From positions 104,416 through 168,415 of the forward strand of contig JAKVCV010000011.1 in the NCBI GenBank assembly GCA_022448945.1: a stretch of DNA of 64,000 bases, in the 5' to 3' direction. Source of the stretch: Saprospiraceae bacterium (lineage in GTDB: Bacteria; Bacteroidota; Bacteroidia; Chitinophagales; Saprospiraceae). How positions within the stretch are numbered: position 1 is the stretch's first letter; each line of letters starts with the position of its first letter. The notes under the pieces were generated by a model. That model did not search any database. It was not told the DNA's origin and saw only the letters and a list, made by a program, of their open reading frames with translations. The position numbers were made by a program, and so were the translations under genes. Shown piece by piece: positions 10,044 to 18,429 of the stretch.

Positions 10044-10058
10044 GTGTTACCATAACAC
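10044..10058. promoter_or_regulatory. Inverted repeat GTGTTA-CCA-TAACAC, candidate operator
   Basis: Perfect 6-bp arms around CCA, 19 bp upstream of the regulator start codon. It shares TGTTA/TAACA arms with the repeat at 9859-9876 on the other side of the divergent intergenic region, but the arm spacing differs (3 versus 8 bp counted on those arms), so the two may not bind the same dimer in the same way. Confidence 0.4.
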
Positions 10059-10077
10059 TAAGAATAAAACAAGGCCA

Positions 10078-10821
10078 ATGATTAAAAAAAAACAACAATT
10101 AAACCCTTATATATCGGTGGACTGTGTAATATTCGGCTTTGATTCTGACCGACTAAAAGTATTACTTATTGAGCGAGAAGATCATTCTCTAAACACTGAG
10201 TCGACACTTGCACTCCCAGGGGATTTGATAAATAATGAAGAAAACCTAAATGAATCAGCAAACAGAGTGCTTAAAGAACTAACAGGCCTTAAAAATATAT
10301 ACCTTAAACAAATAGGAGCCTTTGGAGATTTAAATAGAATTTCAAAAAAAGATGATAAAGCATGGCTGCAAACCGTACGTACAAATCCAGAAGCAAGAGT
10401 TATAACCATTGCATATTATTCGCTTGTTAAAATTTCTGACTCCAATCCCAAGGCATCTTCTTTTGCGACTTCAGCCAAATGGTATAATGTCGAGGAAATA
10501 AAAGCACTTGCTTTTGATCATTATGATATACTTAGAGCTGCTCTTAGTCAATTGAGAAATGAAATAATACATCAACCAGTTGGATTTAATTTAATGCCTA
10601 AAATGTTTACATTAGGCCAGCTTCAAAAAATGTACGAGGCCATTTTGAACAAAAAACTAGATAAAAGAAATTTTAGACGAAAAATACTAAAGCTTAACAT
10701 ACTAGACGCAACTCAAGAAAAAGAAACAGGTGTCTCTCACAAACCTGCACAATATTTTGTTTTCAACAAAAAAAATTATAATTCACTAGCAGACACAGGA
10801 TTTAATAACTTTGGTTTTTAA
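10078..10821 (+). CDS. Nudix-related (NrtR-like) transcriptional regulator
   Basis: 247 residues. The N-terminal Nudix fold (about 8-145) begins NPYISVDCVIFGFD and the C-terminal winged helix (about 150-240) contains the region MFTLGQLQKMYEAIL followed by NFRRKIL, the layout of NrtR/AraR-type regulators. The Nudix box GDLINNEENLNESANRVLKE is degenerate: against the usual GG-x4-E-x7-RELxEE the second Gly and two of the metal-binding Glu are replaced, so it probably senses a ligand rather than hydrolysing one. In Bacteroidota such proteins control sugar catabolism. Its divergent placement beside the starch genes suggests they are its targets, but the effector is unknown. Confidence 0.85.
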   Translation: MIKKKQQLNPYISVDCVIFGFDSDRLKVLLIEREDHSLNTESTLALPGDLINNEENLNESANRVLKELTGLKNIYLKQIGAFGDLNRISKKDDKAWLQTVRTNPEARVITIAYYSLVKISDSNPKASSFATSAKWYNVEEIKALAFDHYDILRAALSQLRNEIIHQPVGFNLMPKMFTLGQLQKMYEAILNKKLDKRNFRRKILKLNILDATQEKETGVSHKPAQYFVFNKKNYNSLADTGFNNFGF

Positions 10822-10949
10822 TAATTGCTCTACTTAACTTGACATTTAAAAAATAGATTGGGCAAATTAATTTTCCATCCAATAGCAATAAAAATTCATT
10901 ATTTTTTTTAGAATTAAATATTTTTTATACTTTTGAACAAATTATTAAA

Positions 10950-11543
10950 ATGTTCAAAATGGGAGATCCGAAAGATAATATTCTAAAAAAGGCTCAAGAA
11001 CTGTTCCAGCGATTTGGCTACAATAAAACAACATTAACAGATATAGCCCAATCTGTTGGTAAAGTAAAAACTGCAATATATTACTACTTCAGCGGCAAAG
11101 AAGAAATCTTTGCGCAACTCGTTAAAATTGAAGCAGAACAATTCCTTTCTAAACTCATGAACGCAGTTAAAAAGGAAAATTCTGCTATAGACCAACTAGA
11201 ATGTTACGTAAGAACACGAATTGAATTAATGGAAAAAATAGCCACCAGATATAAATTCCTTAAAGGTGAGTTGTTCCAATTGCTTCCATTAGTTGAAACC
11301 AACAGAGCTGAAATCGATCTTCAAGAAATCGATTTTGTTACAAAAATATTTGAAACTGGAATTGAACAAAATGAATTTCATTCGGACAATCCTGCATTTA
11401 CTGCAAAATTACTAATGTATAATTTAAAAAGCTTAGAAATACAAATGTACGTTACAGACCAACTCCCTGTAAACGAAGACAACAAAAATGAATTTATCCA
11501 CTACCTCCTATATGGAGCAATCACTAAAATACCAATTTTATGA
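10950..11543 (+). CDS. TetR/AcrR family transcriptional regulator
   Basis: 197 residues. The N-terminal helix-turn-helix is clear: ILKKAQELFQRFGYNKTTL, then DIAQSVGKVKTAIYYYF and GKEEIFAQLV, residues about 9-58. The remaining helical part is the ligand-binding and dimerisation domain, which has no recognisable specificity. The start could be ATG 10950 or the in-frame ATG 10959. The stop overlaps the ATG of the following exported esterase gene by 4 bp (ATGA), so the two are translationally coupled, and the regulator probably controls its own operon in response to a substrate or product of the esterase. Confidence 0.9.
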   Translation: MFKMGDPKDNILKKAQELFQRFGYNKTTLTDIAQSVGKVKTAIYYYFSGKEEIFAQLVKIEAEQFLSKLMNAVKKENSAIDQLECYVRTRIELMEKIATRYKFLKGELFQLLPLVETNRAEIDLQEIDFVTKIFETGIEQNEFHSDNPAFTAKLLMYNLKSLEIQMYVTDQLPVNEDNKNEFIHYLLYGAITKIPIL

Positions 11544-13288
11544 AAAACTCAATACTCACAATTCTTTTATTACTCCCAACTATAATATTATTATCTCAAA
11601 CTCACAGTGTGGGCCATACAACCGTAACATTTAACGACCCTAACAGAACTGGTGGTTTTGGCTCTGGCGCAGGTTCTGGACGTCAAATCCAAACTGAAAT
11701 ATATTATCCTGCAACTTCTAATGGAACAAATACTAATCCTTCGAGTGGAACTTTCCCCGTAATTGTATTCGGTCATGGGTTTGTAATGGCTTGGGATGCC
11801 TATCAAAACATTTGGGAAACACTTGTCCCCTTAGGCTACATTATGGTATTCCCAAGGACGGAAGGCGGTCTTTCTCCAAGCCATGAGGAATATGGCAAAG
11901 ACCTTGCGCTATGTGTTACTGAAACACAAAATCTCAATACCAATAGTAGCTCAATTCTATACAATCACATCACTAACAAAAGTGCGATAATGGGCCATTC
12001 AATGGGGGGTGGATCTACCATTCTTGCAGCAAAAAACAATACTACGATTGAAACAATAATTGGTCTTGCGCCTGCTGAAACAACGCCTTCTGCAATTACA
12101 GCTGCCTCACAAGTAACTGTCCCTGCACTTATTTTATCTGGCAGTTCTGATGGTGTAACACCTCCGAGTAGCCACCACCTTCCTATTTATAATAGCCTTA
12201 GCAGTAATTGTAAAAATTATATTAGTATCACAGGCGGAGCACATTGTTATTATGCCAATACAAACTTCTACTGTGACTTTGGCGAAAGTACATCATCTAG
12301 TGGCATCAGCATTACCAGAACAGAACAACAGCTTACGATGTTTAATTATATAACACCTTGGTTAAATTTTAAATTAAAAGACGATTGTGCATCATACAAT
12401 ATATTTAAAACATCATTATCTGTAGATTCAACTATAAATTACCAAGAGACATGCACACAAAATTTGCCTTCTCCGACTTTATCCCCAACAGGTTCCATAG
12501 AACTTTGCGAAGGAACATCGATTCAAATTAATGCTTCTTCATCGCTAAACTGGTCTAATGGTAGCACTGGAGCCCAAATCACAATCAATGTGCCGGGATA
12601 TTATTTTGGAGTAGATAATAATTGTCAAAACTCTGACACTATAAATGTAATTTTAAACACCAAAGATACAACCACTCAAACAATCACTATCTGCGAAGGC
12701 GAGGTGTATTCTATAGCTAATAACAATTACTCAATGGCTGGAAATTATACAGACATACTAACCAATAGCAACAATTGTGATTCGATTATATTCACTCAAA
12801 TAATTGTTGACTCAATTGATAATTCTACTTTTAATTCTTCACCTGCAACACTAACATCCAGCCAACAAGGAGCATCATACCAGTGGCTTGATTGCGACAA
12901 TAACTACGCTATAATTACAGGAGAAACAAACCAATCTTTTTCTCCCAACCAAAACGGCAATTACGCTGTTGAAGTAATCGTTAACAATTGCAAAGACACC
13001 TCATCATGCACATCTTTTGCAATCACAACCCAAAACAGTATCAAACAACTTGCTAATAATATCAACATATACCCAAACCCATCTAGGGGAGCCTTTACTG
13101 TTGATTTAGGTCGAAATTTAAATTGTATCACATGGACCATTAAAGATGTTTTAGGCAAAATCGTATTCTATGATTATAGTCCCCAAGAAAAAAGAAAAAA
13201 CATCACTTTTGATGGGCCTAGCGGAGTCTATATTCTATCAATAAATGCACCAGAAGACCAAGTTTCTTTGAAAATATGGAAACAGTAA
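11540..13288 (+). CDS. T9SS-exported alpha/beta-hydrolase (esterase/polyesterase-like)
   Basis: 582 residues. Signal peptide 1-20. The alpha/beta-hydrolase domain at about 22-270 has nucleophile Ser154 in MGHSMGGGST, Asp204 in SGSSDGVTPP and His235 in TGGAHCYY. The oxyanion region is VFGHGFVMAW. GHSMGGG and the spacing of the triad resemble cutinase/PETase-type and chlorophyllase-like lipases. The segment at about 310-485 contains CHU_C-like beta repeats (SIELCEGTSIQINASSSLNW; YQWLDCDNNYAI) of the sort found in secreted Bacteroidota proteins. A T9SS type-A sorting domain ends the protein (NINIYPNPSRGAFTVDL). Likely a cell-surface or released carboxyl-ester hydrolase; the substrate is unknown. 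Coupled to the TetR gene. Confidence 0.88.
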   Translation: MKNSILTILLLLPTIILLSQTHSVGHTTVTFNDPNRTGGFGSGAGSGRQIQTEIYYPATSNGTNTNPSSGTFPVIVFGHGFVMAWDAYQNIWETLVPLGYIMVFPRTEGGLSPSHEEYGKDLALCVTETQNLNTNSSSILYNHITNKSAIMGHSMGGGSTILAAKNNTTIETIIGLAPAETTPSAITAASQVTVPALILSGSSDGVTPPSSHHLPIYNSLSSNCKNYISITGGAHCYYANTNFYCDFGESTSSSGISITRTEQQLTMFNYITPWLNFKLKDDCASYNIFKTSLSVDSTINYQETCTQNLPSPTLSPTGSIELCEGTSIQINASSSLNWSNGSTGAQITINVPGYYFGVDNNCQNSDTINVILNTKDTTTQTITICEGEVYSIANNNYSMAGNYTDILTNSNNCDSIIFTQIIVDSIDNSTFNSSPATLTSSQQGASYQWLDCDNNYAIITGETNQSFSPNQNGNYAVEVIVNNCKDTSSCTSFAITTQNSIKQLANNINIYPNPSRGAFTVDLGRNLNCITWTIKDVLGKIVFYDYSPQEKRKNITFDGPSGVYILSINAPEDQVSLKIWKQ

Positions 13289-13345
13289 ATATTTAAAAAT
13301 TCTTATTTGTTTTTTTGTTCTAAACACCCTTTAAAACCCCAAAAA

Positions 13346-15520
13346 ATGCCAAAATTTTCTACAAACTATCCTGTAGTTATATCTGCTCTTTTGTTTTTCA
13401 TAATACCCAATATTAATTTAGCCCAATGCACATTAACGGCCAACACACCTACAGACACTATTGTGTGTGGAGACTGCATTGAATTATCAGCTTTTGGACA
13501 AGGACAAGGGGTTTCTATTTTTAATGAAGACTTCAATTCAGGTGGGTTTAGTACTGGATGGGGATCAACTCCAGGTGCTGTCAACTTCACAAACCCGTGC
13601 TCCTCAAACGGTGTCGACGGAACGACACACGCCTGGATGGACAATAACACTTCTGTCCCCAGAACACTCCAATCTGCAAATTACAATCTAAGTTCAGGAA
13701 CCTCTGGTGTTACTATTTGCTTTGATATGCTATTCGCAGAACAAGGCAATGCCGCTCCTTGCGAAGGCCCCGATGAACCAGATGAAGGGGTTTATCTCCA
13801 ATATTCTATAGATGGAGGCAACACCTGGGTTAATATACATTATTTTGACCCAAACGGAGGATATGATCAATCACTAATCAACTGGAACAACTGGTGCTTT
13901 CAGCTACCTCCTGCTGCAATTACTCCTAACACAATTATAAGGTGGTTTCAGGATAATGATTCCGGAGCAGATTACGACCATTGGGGAATTGATAATGTCA
14001 ATATTTATTTTAATGATCCCAACTACAATATAACCTGGCTACATGACAATTTCTCTTATGGAACAGGAAATAGTGGTGGCATAAACCCAAACTTAGTTTG
14101 CCCTCTTGCTACTACAACTTATAATGTAAACATGACTAATGGGGTCTCTAACTGTTCAGCATCAGTGACCGTAAATGTCAAAAACCCAACATTCAGAATA
14201 AATGCTAGTCCTGACACTTTTATTTGTACAGGTGCCTGTGTGACACTTAGTGGTGAAGCTACAGTAATTGTTTCAGAAGGAGGTTTAAAAAGATTTGAAA
14301 ATAACCAACCATCAATTGTAACAAGTGGATTGGCATCTGTAGGCATTAATGTTCAGAATTTAAATGCAACAAGCATCCCTGCCAACGCTATACAAGAAGT
14401 ATGTATTAACAACTTTAGCTTTTCAGGTTCACAAATATGTACTAACTTTATGGGATGCAATTGCAATGGCACTAATATTTCATTTGGCAGTACTTGCAAC
14501 CTTGACATAAGCAGTTTTCAGGTTAATTTAATCACACCAGATAATTGCAGAATCGAACTTGTACCTGTAGGTGCAGCATCAGGCACAGCCTATTCAAATG
14601 TTTGTTTTGTCCCTTCTGGAGGAGCAAACATAAATGGAGGAAATTTTCCTGGTCCCGGACAATGGTCCCCAAATCAAAATTTCAACAATTTGAGTGGTTG
14701 CCAAGCAAATGGGGTTTGGCAAATAGAATTTGATGCTGGTGCCGGACTGGGGTTTGGGCTTGGTTCATTAATGGGATGGTCTATATTATTTGATGATCCA
14801 GAAATCAGTTATCCTGCTAACTTCACATGGTCACCTACAACAAACATGACAAACAGCAACACATTAACCCCTACAGTATGTCCACCAACTGCAGGAAACT
14901 ATACATACACCCTTCAAGCTACGGACAACGCAGGATGCACCAACGAATCTCGGTCAGTTACATTTTCTGTGGGTTGTCTTATGGACAATGACCTGTTAAA
15001 TTTTAACGGACTACCAAAATCAAATTACAATCTATTGCATTGGTCAACATCTTATAATTCAAAAATTGAAAAATTTGAAATACAAACATCCCCCAATGGC
15101 TTTTCTGATATCTCCACTAAAGGTGAAATAACCCCAACTAACACTCAATCTGAATTTATATTTAAAGATTTTAATCCTTTGGCTAAATCATATTATAGAC
15201 TAAAAAACACAACAGAATGGGGTGAAATAGAATTTTCTAATTGGATTTTTATAGATAATTCCAATATAAATATACAATCTCTAAAAATCACAAAAAACAA
15301 TAATGACATAATAGAAATTTCCTGTTATTCGGAACAAAACTATACTACTGAAATATACATTTTTGACGTACTAGGAAAATTGATCCTGAATCAAAAAAAG
15401 AAGCTCACAACTGGCAATAATAGCATAAAAATAAACTTTTCCAATTATACCCAAGGAATATATATTATTGGCCTAAAAAACAAAGATCATATGTTGGTTA
15501 AAAAGTTTTATAATGATTAA
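13346..15520 (+). CDS. T9SS-exported adhesin-like protein with MAM/reelin-like and P-domains
   Basis: Start taken at ATG 13346 (MPKFSTN), which gives a clean signal peptide ending INLAQC; an upstream in-frame codon at 13307 would add 13 non-signal residues. The N-terminal jelly-roll (about 35-245, counted from this ATG; GIFNEDFNSGG-like opening, VYLQYSIDGGNTW, HWGIDNVNIY) resembles reelin/MAM-type sandwiches. A proprotein-convertase P-domain-like segment follows at about 325-480 (LITPDNCRIELVP, NGVWQIEFDAG, GWSILFDD), then a PKD-like part. The last ~80 residues (IYIFDVLGKLIL, QGIYIIGLKN) look like a T9SS sorting domain. No enzymatic motif. Likely surface adhesion or substrate binding. Same strand as the esterase and 57 bp downstream. 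Confidence 0.75.
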   Translation: MPKFSTNYPVVISALLFFIIPNINLAQCTLTANTPTDTIVCGDCIELSAFGQGQGVSIFNEDFNSGGFSTGWGSTPGAVNFTNPCSSNGVDGTTHAWMDNNTSVPRTLQSANYNLSSGTSGVTICFDMLFAEQGNAAPCEGPDEPDEGVYLQYSIDGGNTWVNIHYFDPNGGYDQSLINWNNWCFQLPPAAITPNTIIRWFQDNDSGADYDHWGIDNVNIYFNDPNYNITWLHDNFSYGTGNSGGINPNLVCPLATTTYNVNMTNGVSNCSASVTVNVKNPTFRINASPDTFICTGACVTLSGEATVIVSEGGLKRFENNQPSIVTSGLASVGINVQNLNATSIPANAIQEVCINNFSFSGSQICTNFMGCNCNGTNISFGSTCNLDISSFQVNLITPDNCRIELVPVGAASGTAYSNVCFVPSGGANINGGNFPGPGQWSPNQNFNNLSGCQANGVWQIEFDAGAGLGFGLGSLMGWSILFDDPEISYPANFTWSPTTNMTNSNTLTPTVCPPTAGNYTYTLQATDNAGCTNESRSVTFSVGCLMDNDLLNFNGLPKSNYNLLHWSTSYNSKIEKFEIQTSPNGFSDISTKGEITPTNTQSEFIFKDFNPLAKSYYRLKNTTEWGEIEFSNWIFIDNSNINIQSLKITKNNNDIIEISCYSEQNYTTEIYIFDVLGKLILNQKKKLTTGNNSIKINFSNYTQGIYIIGLKNKDHMLVKKFYND

Positions 15521-15551
15521 CTTTGATTTATTATAAAAAAACAAACCCACT

Positions 15552-15911
15552 ATGGCAAAGAAAAGTCAGATAATCTGGTATGGTATTGCTCATGTAAAAA
15601 AAGTTGGTTTTAGTGCTCAAAAGATTGGCAATGCTATGGGCGCTGAAACATATATCGCAATAAGAGCTGATAACGCTGAAGTATTTAGGTATAAAGCTAT
15701 TGCTGTAATGAGGCAAAACAGGTTCCAATTATTAAGCTTAGACCATATTCGAACAGAATTTGATGTTCCAAAAGATGGAGACAATCCATTAGTTGAAGAA
15801 ATTATTTCGCTATTTAAAAAATTATCACAAGGCGGAAAATCATTTGCCTGGGGGAATTTTTACCCACATGGTGAATATAATTTTTTCATCCCCCCCATTA
15901 AAGAAGAATAA
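15552..15911 (+). CDS. Conserved-looking protein of unknown function
   Basis: 119 residues, no signal peptide and no membrane segment. It begins MAKKSQIIWYGIAHVKK and ends with an aromatic-rich tail (SFAWGNFYPHGEYNFFIPPI). The composition is that of a compact soluble alpha/beta protein. I recognise no family. It sits 31 bp past the P-domain protein on the same strand and is convergent with pyrD. Confidence 0.6.
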   Translation: MAKKSQIIWYGIAHVKKVGFSAQKIGNAMGAETYIAIRADNAEVFRYKAIAVMRQNRFQLLSLDHIRTEFDVPKDGDNPLVEEIISLFKKLSQGGKSFAWGNFYPHGEYNFFIPPIKEE

Positions 15912-15952
15912 ATGTCTAGAATTGACCACTCATACCAATTAAAAACTCTAAA

Positions 15953-16993
15953 TCATCTATCAATTGCACTCAATATTTTCTTATTAATTTTCTTAATCAA
16001 CCCAGGACCCTCATAAATAAATCCAGTATATATCTGTATCAAATCCGCACCGGCATTCAGCTTTTCAATAGCATCTTCCGGACTATGTATGCCTCCTACT
16101 CCAATAACAGGAAAAGCATTATTTGATTTTTCTTTAAGATATTTAATGACCTCTGTTGATCTTTTTTGAACAGGCTTCCCACTTAAGCCACCCAAGCCAA
16201 TTCCATTAATTTTTTCAGCAGATGTTTTTAGATCATTTCTTGCCGTAGTGGTATTAGTAGCAATGATACCATCTATTTTTGTTTTAATTGCGAGGTCAAC
16301 AACTTCATCTAACTCCGACTTATTAAGATCAGGAGATATTTTAAGTAATATTGGTTTAGGTTTTAATTTTGACGCATTGATGTTGTGCAGTTCCTCAAAT
16401 AGTTTAACAAGGAATTCAGTGTTTTGAAGACCACTTAAATCTTTTACATTCGGGCAACTTATATTAACAACAAAATAATCTACATAATCATGAAGGGTTT
16501 TGAAATTAAAGATATAATCGTCCAAAGCATTGTTATTATCCGTTTCAGTGTTTTTACCAATATTGCCTCCTATAATAATATTAGTCTTCCTTTTTTTTAG
16601 ACGCTTAATCGCATCTTCAGCACCCAGGTTATTAAAACCCATACGGTTTATCAAACCTTGATCTTCAACTATTCTGAACAATCTGGGTTTCGTATTTCCA
16701 GACTGCGGTCTAGGCGTAAGCGTACCCACCTCTATAAACCCAAAACCTAAGTTCGCCAATTGATTAAACCACCTCGCATCCTTATCAAAACCCGCAGCCA
16801 AACCAACAGGATTGTTAAATTTAAGCCCAAATAGTTTTCTTTCAAGTTTTGGATCCTTTAATGTAAACAACATCCTTATAAGGCTGGAAATTCCGGGTAC
16901 TGCAGACAAAAAGGAAAGACAACCCATTGCAAAATAATGGGCTTTTTCAGGCTGCATTCTAAACATCAATGGCTTAATAAAATATTTATACAT
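15953..16993 (-). CDS. pyrD: Dihydroorotate dehydrogenase (quinone type, class 2)
   Basis: 346 residues. Fourth step of de novo pyrimidine synthesis: FMN-dependent oxidation of dihydroorotate to orotate, with electrons passed to quinone at the membrane. The class 2 N-terminal helical extension (MYKYFIKPLMFRMQPEKAHYF) is present. FMN/substrate motifs are GLAAGFDKDA, EVGTLTPRPQ, RMGFNNLG, IATNTT and GVGGIHSPEDA. The catalytic-base motif reads NISCPN with Cys180, where class 2 enzymes such as the E. coli one have NISSPN with Ser. Cys is typical of class 1. No PyrK partner is nearby. It is monocistronic between unrelated genes. Confidence 0.95.
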   Translation of the reverse strand: MYKYFIKPLMFRMQPEKAHYFAMGCLSFLSAVPGISSLIRMLFTLKDPKLERKLFGLKFNNPVGLAAGFDKDARWFNQLANLGFGFIEVGTLTPRPQSGNTKPRLFRIVEDQGLINRMGFNNLGAEDAIKRLKKRKTNIIIGGNIGKNTETDNNNALDDYIFNFKTLHDYVDYFVVNISCPNVKDLSGLQNTEFLVKLFEELHNINASKLKPKPILLKISPDLNKSELDEVVDLAIKTKIDGIIATNTTTARNDLKTSAEKINGIGLGGLSGKPVQKRSTEVIKYLKEKSNNAFPVIGVGGIHSPEDAIEKLNAGADLIQIYTGFIYEGPGLIKKINKKILSAIDR

Positions 16994-17066
16994 TAGGTTT
17001 ATTTGCTAATTAAACTATAAAAGCCAATAAATTATCCATACCAAACTTTAATTATTAGACACTAAA

Positions 17067-17480
17067 TTATATCATATATTTTAAGTTCATCCCATAAAGT
17101 AGTACAAATAAAAACACAAAAACCATAACATCAAAACGAGGCATTCCATACCCAAACAGAAAAGGAAAGAACACGCTTGCAAAACAGGAAAGCAAATAGA
17201 AATAAAAACCAAGCTTCCTGAGTTGCCACATTTTAATGCTTCCAAACAAAGATAGCAGGGATATAAAAATAGCTATCAACAAATAAATCTTTACTCCAGA
17301 GTTCGACAAACCAGTTATTCCGGGAAAAATATCTGACACTATCCCAACACCCATAATAATTAGACCATAAAACAATATGGAGGATCCGCTACCAACAAAA
17401 GAGAATAGACATATTACTGTCAAAAACAAAGGTCTTTCAATCTTTTGTTCTTCCGAGGAGTCTAAAACTTCAAAACTCAT
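17067..17480 (-). CDS. Small four-helix membrane protein, unknown function
   Basis: 137 residues. A short polar N-terminus (MSFEVLDSSEEQKIERP) precedes about four hydrophobic segments (near 18-40, 60-80, 88-107 and 112-132), so this is an inner-membrane protein. I recognise no family motif. It lies upstream of pyrD in the same direction, with 73 bp between them. The 278 bp on its other side up to the pentapeptide gene hold no evident gene. Confidence 0.65.
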   Translation of the reverse strand: MSFEVLDSSEEQKIERPLFLTVICLFSFVGSGSSILFYGLIIMGVGIVSDIFPGITGLSNSGVKIYLLIAIFISLLSLFGSIKMWQLRKLGFYFYLLSCFASVFFPFLFGYGMPRFDVMVFVFLFVLLYGMNLKYMI

Positions 17481-17758
17481 AAATTAATTTTTATAAATAA
17501 AACGTCCCCTGTTACTTTGATCTAATACAACTTATAAAAAACAAATATGTTTTCCAAGTTATAGTCCGAATGAATGTATTTAGAAAAAGAAAATCATCCA
17601 CAAATATTAACAATTAATATCAAATAACATTTATTATAATATTTAATACATATCTTTCTTGCCTTAATAATTGAATATTAAGCAGCCATTATTAAATATG
17701 AATCCGTTAAATAGAAGGAACACGGCAGTCCATAAACTCAAACAATAAAGCAAAGCAG

Positions 17759-18331
17759 ATGTCAGAAAAAATAATTGATAATCAGTCATTTATAGAAGTA
17801 GACTATTCAGGAAAACGTCTAAACATACATAAATATGAATGCTGCAGTTTCAAAAACTGTACATTTCAGGAAAGTCTATTATCTAGTATTACCTTTATGG
17901 AATGCACTTTTGAAAATTGTGATTTTGGTTTAGCTAATGTAAAAAGCACTGCTTTTAAAGATGTACGATTTATCAACTGCAAATTGGTTGGACTAAAATT
18001 CTGTGACTGTAACGATTTTTTATTATCCCTATATTTTGAGCATTGCAATTTACACTTTGCATCTTTCAGAGAGTTATTACTTCAGGGAACGACTTTCAGG
18101 AACTGTAATTTAAAAGAGGTTGATTTCTCTGCTGCAGATTTAACTAATTCCATATTTGACAATTGTGATTTAGATCGCACGATTTTTGATCAAAGTAAAC
18201 TTGAAAAAGTTGATTTTTTTACTGCCTACAATTATAATATTAACCCACAAACTAACCGAATAAAAAATGCCAGATTCTCGAAAGATGGCGTTAGCGGTTT
18301 ACTTGGAAATTATAACATTATCATTGAATAA
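17759..18331 (+). CDS. Pentapeptide-repeat protein, Cys/Asn-rich (Qnr/McbG-like fold)
   Basis: 190 residues, no signal peptide. The body is built of five-residue steps with Phe or Leu at the centre, often F-x-x-C or F-x-N-C (SFKNCTFQES, TFMECTFENC, TFRNCNLKEVDF, IFDNCDLDRTIFD). This predicts a right-handed quadrilateral beta-helix of about 8-9 coils with a short C-terminal extension. Qnr, MfpA and McbG gyrase-protecting proteins have this architecture and a similar length (about 180-220), but many pentapeptide proteins have no known role and no resistance should be inferred from the fold alone. Stands alone upstream of the unknown 517-residue gene. Confidence 0.85.
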   Translation: MSEKIIDNQSFIEVDYSGKRLNIHKYECCSFKNCTFQESLLSSITFMECTFENCDFGLANVKSTAFKDVRFINCKLVGLKFCDCNDFLLSLYFEHCNLHFASFRELLLQGTTFRNCNLKEVDFSAADLTNSIFDNCDLDRTIFDQSKLEKVDFFTAYNYNINPQTNRIKNARFSKDGVSGLLGNYNIIIE

Positions 18332-18429
18332 CCTCCTTAAGGCTTGCGTAATGCAACTAGATTAATTATACATATTTTGATATGTTGCTTTTTTTAAGTA
18401 CCTTAAAAGTAAATTGACGAAAGAGAAAA

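Noticed and set aside
13307..13345. Upstream start for the P-domain protein
   Set aside because: Adds 13 residues before an otherwise ideal signal peptide; ATG 13346 is preferred.
17759..18331. Calling the pentapeptide protein a quinolone-resistance (Qnr) determinant
   Set aside because: The fold alone is not evidence of gyrase protection; sequence-specific loops were not recognised.
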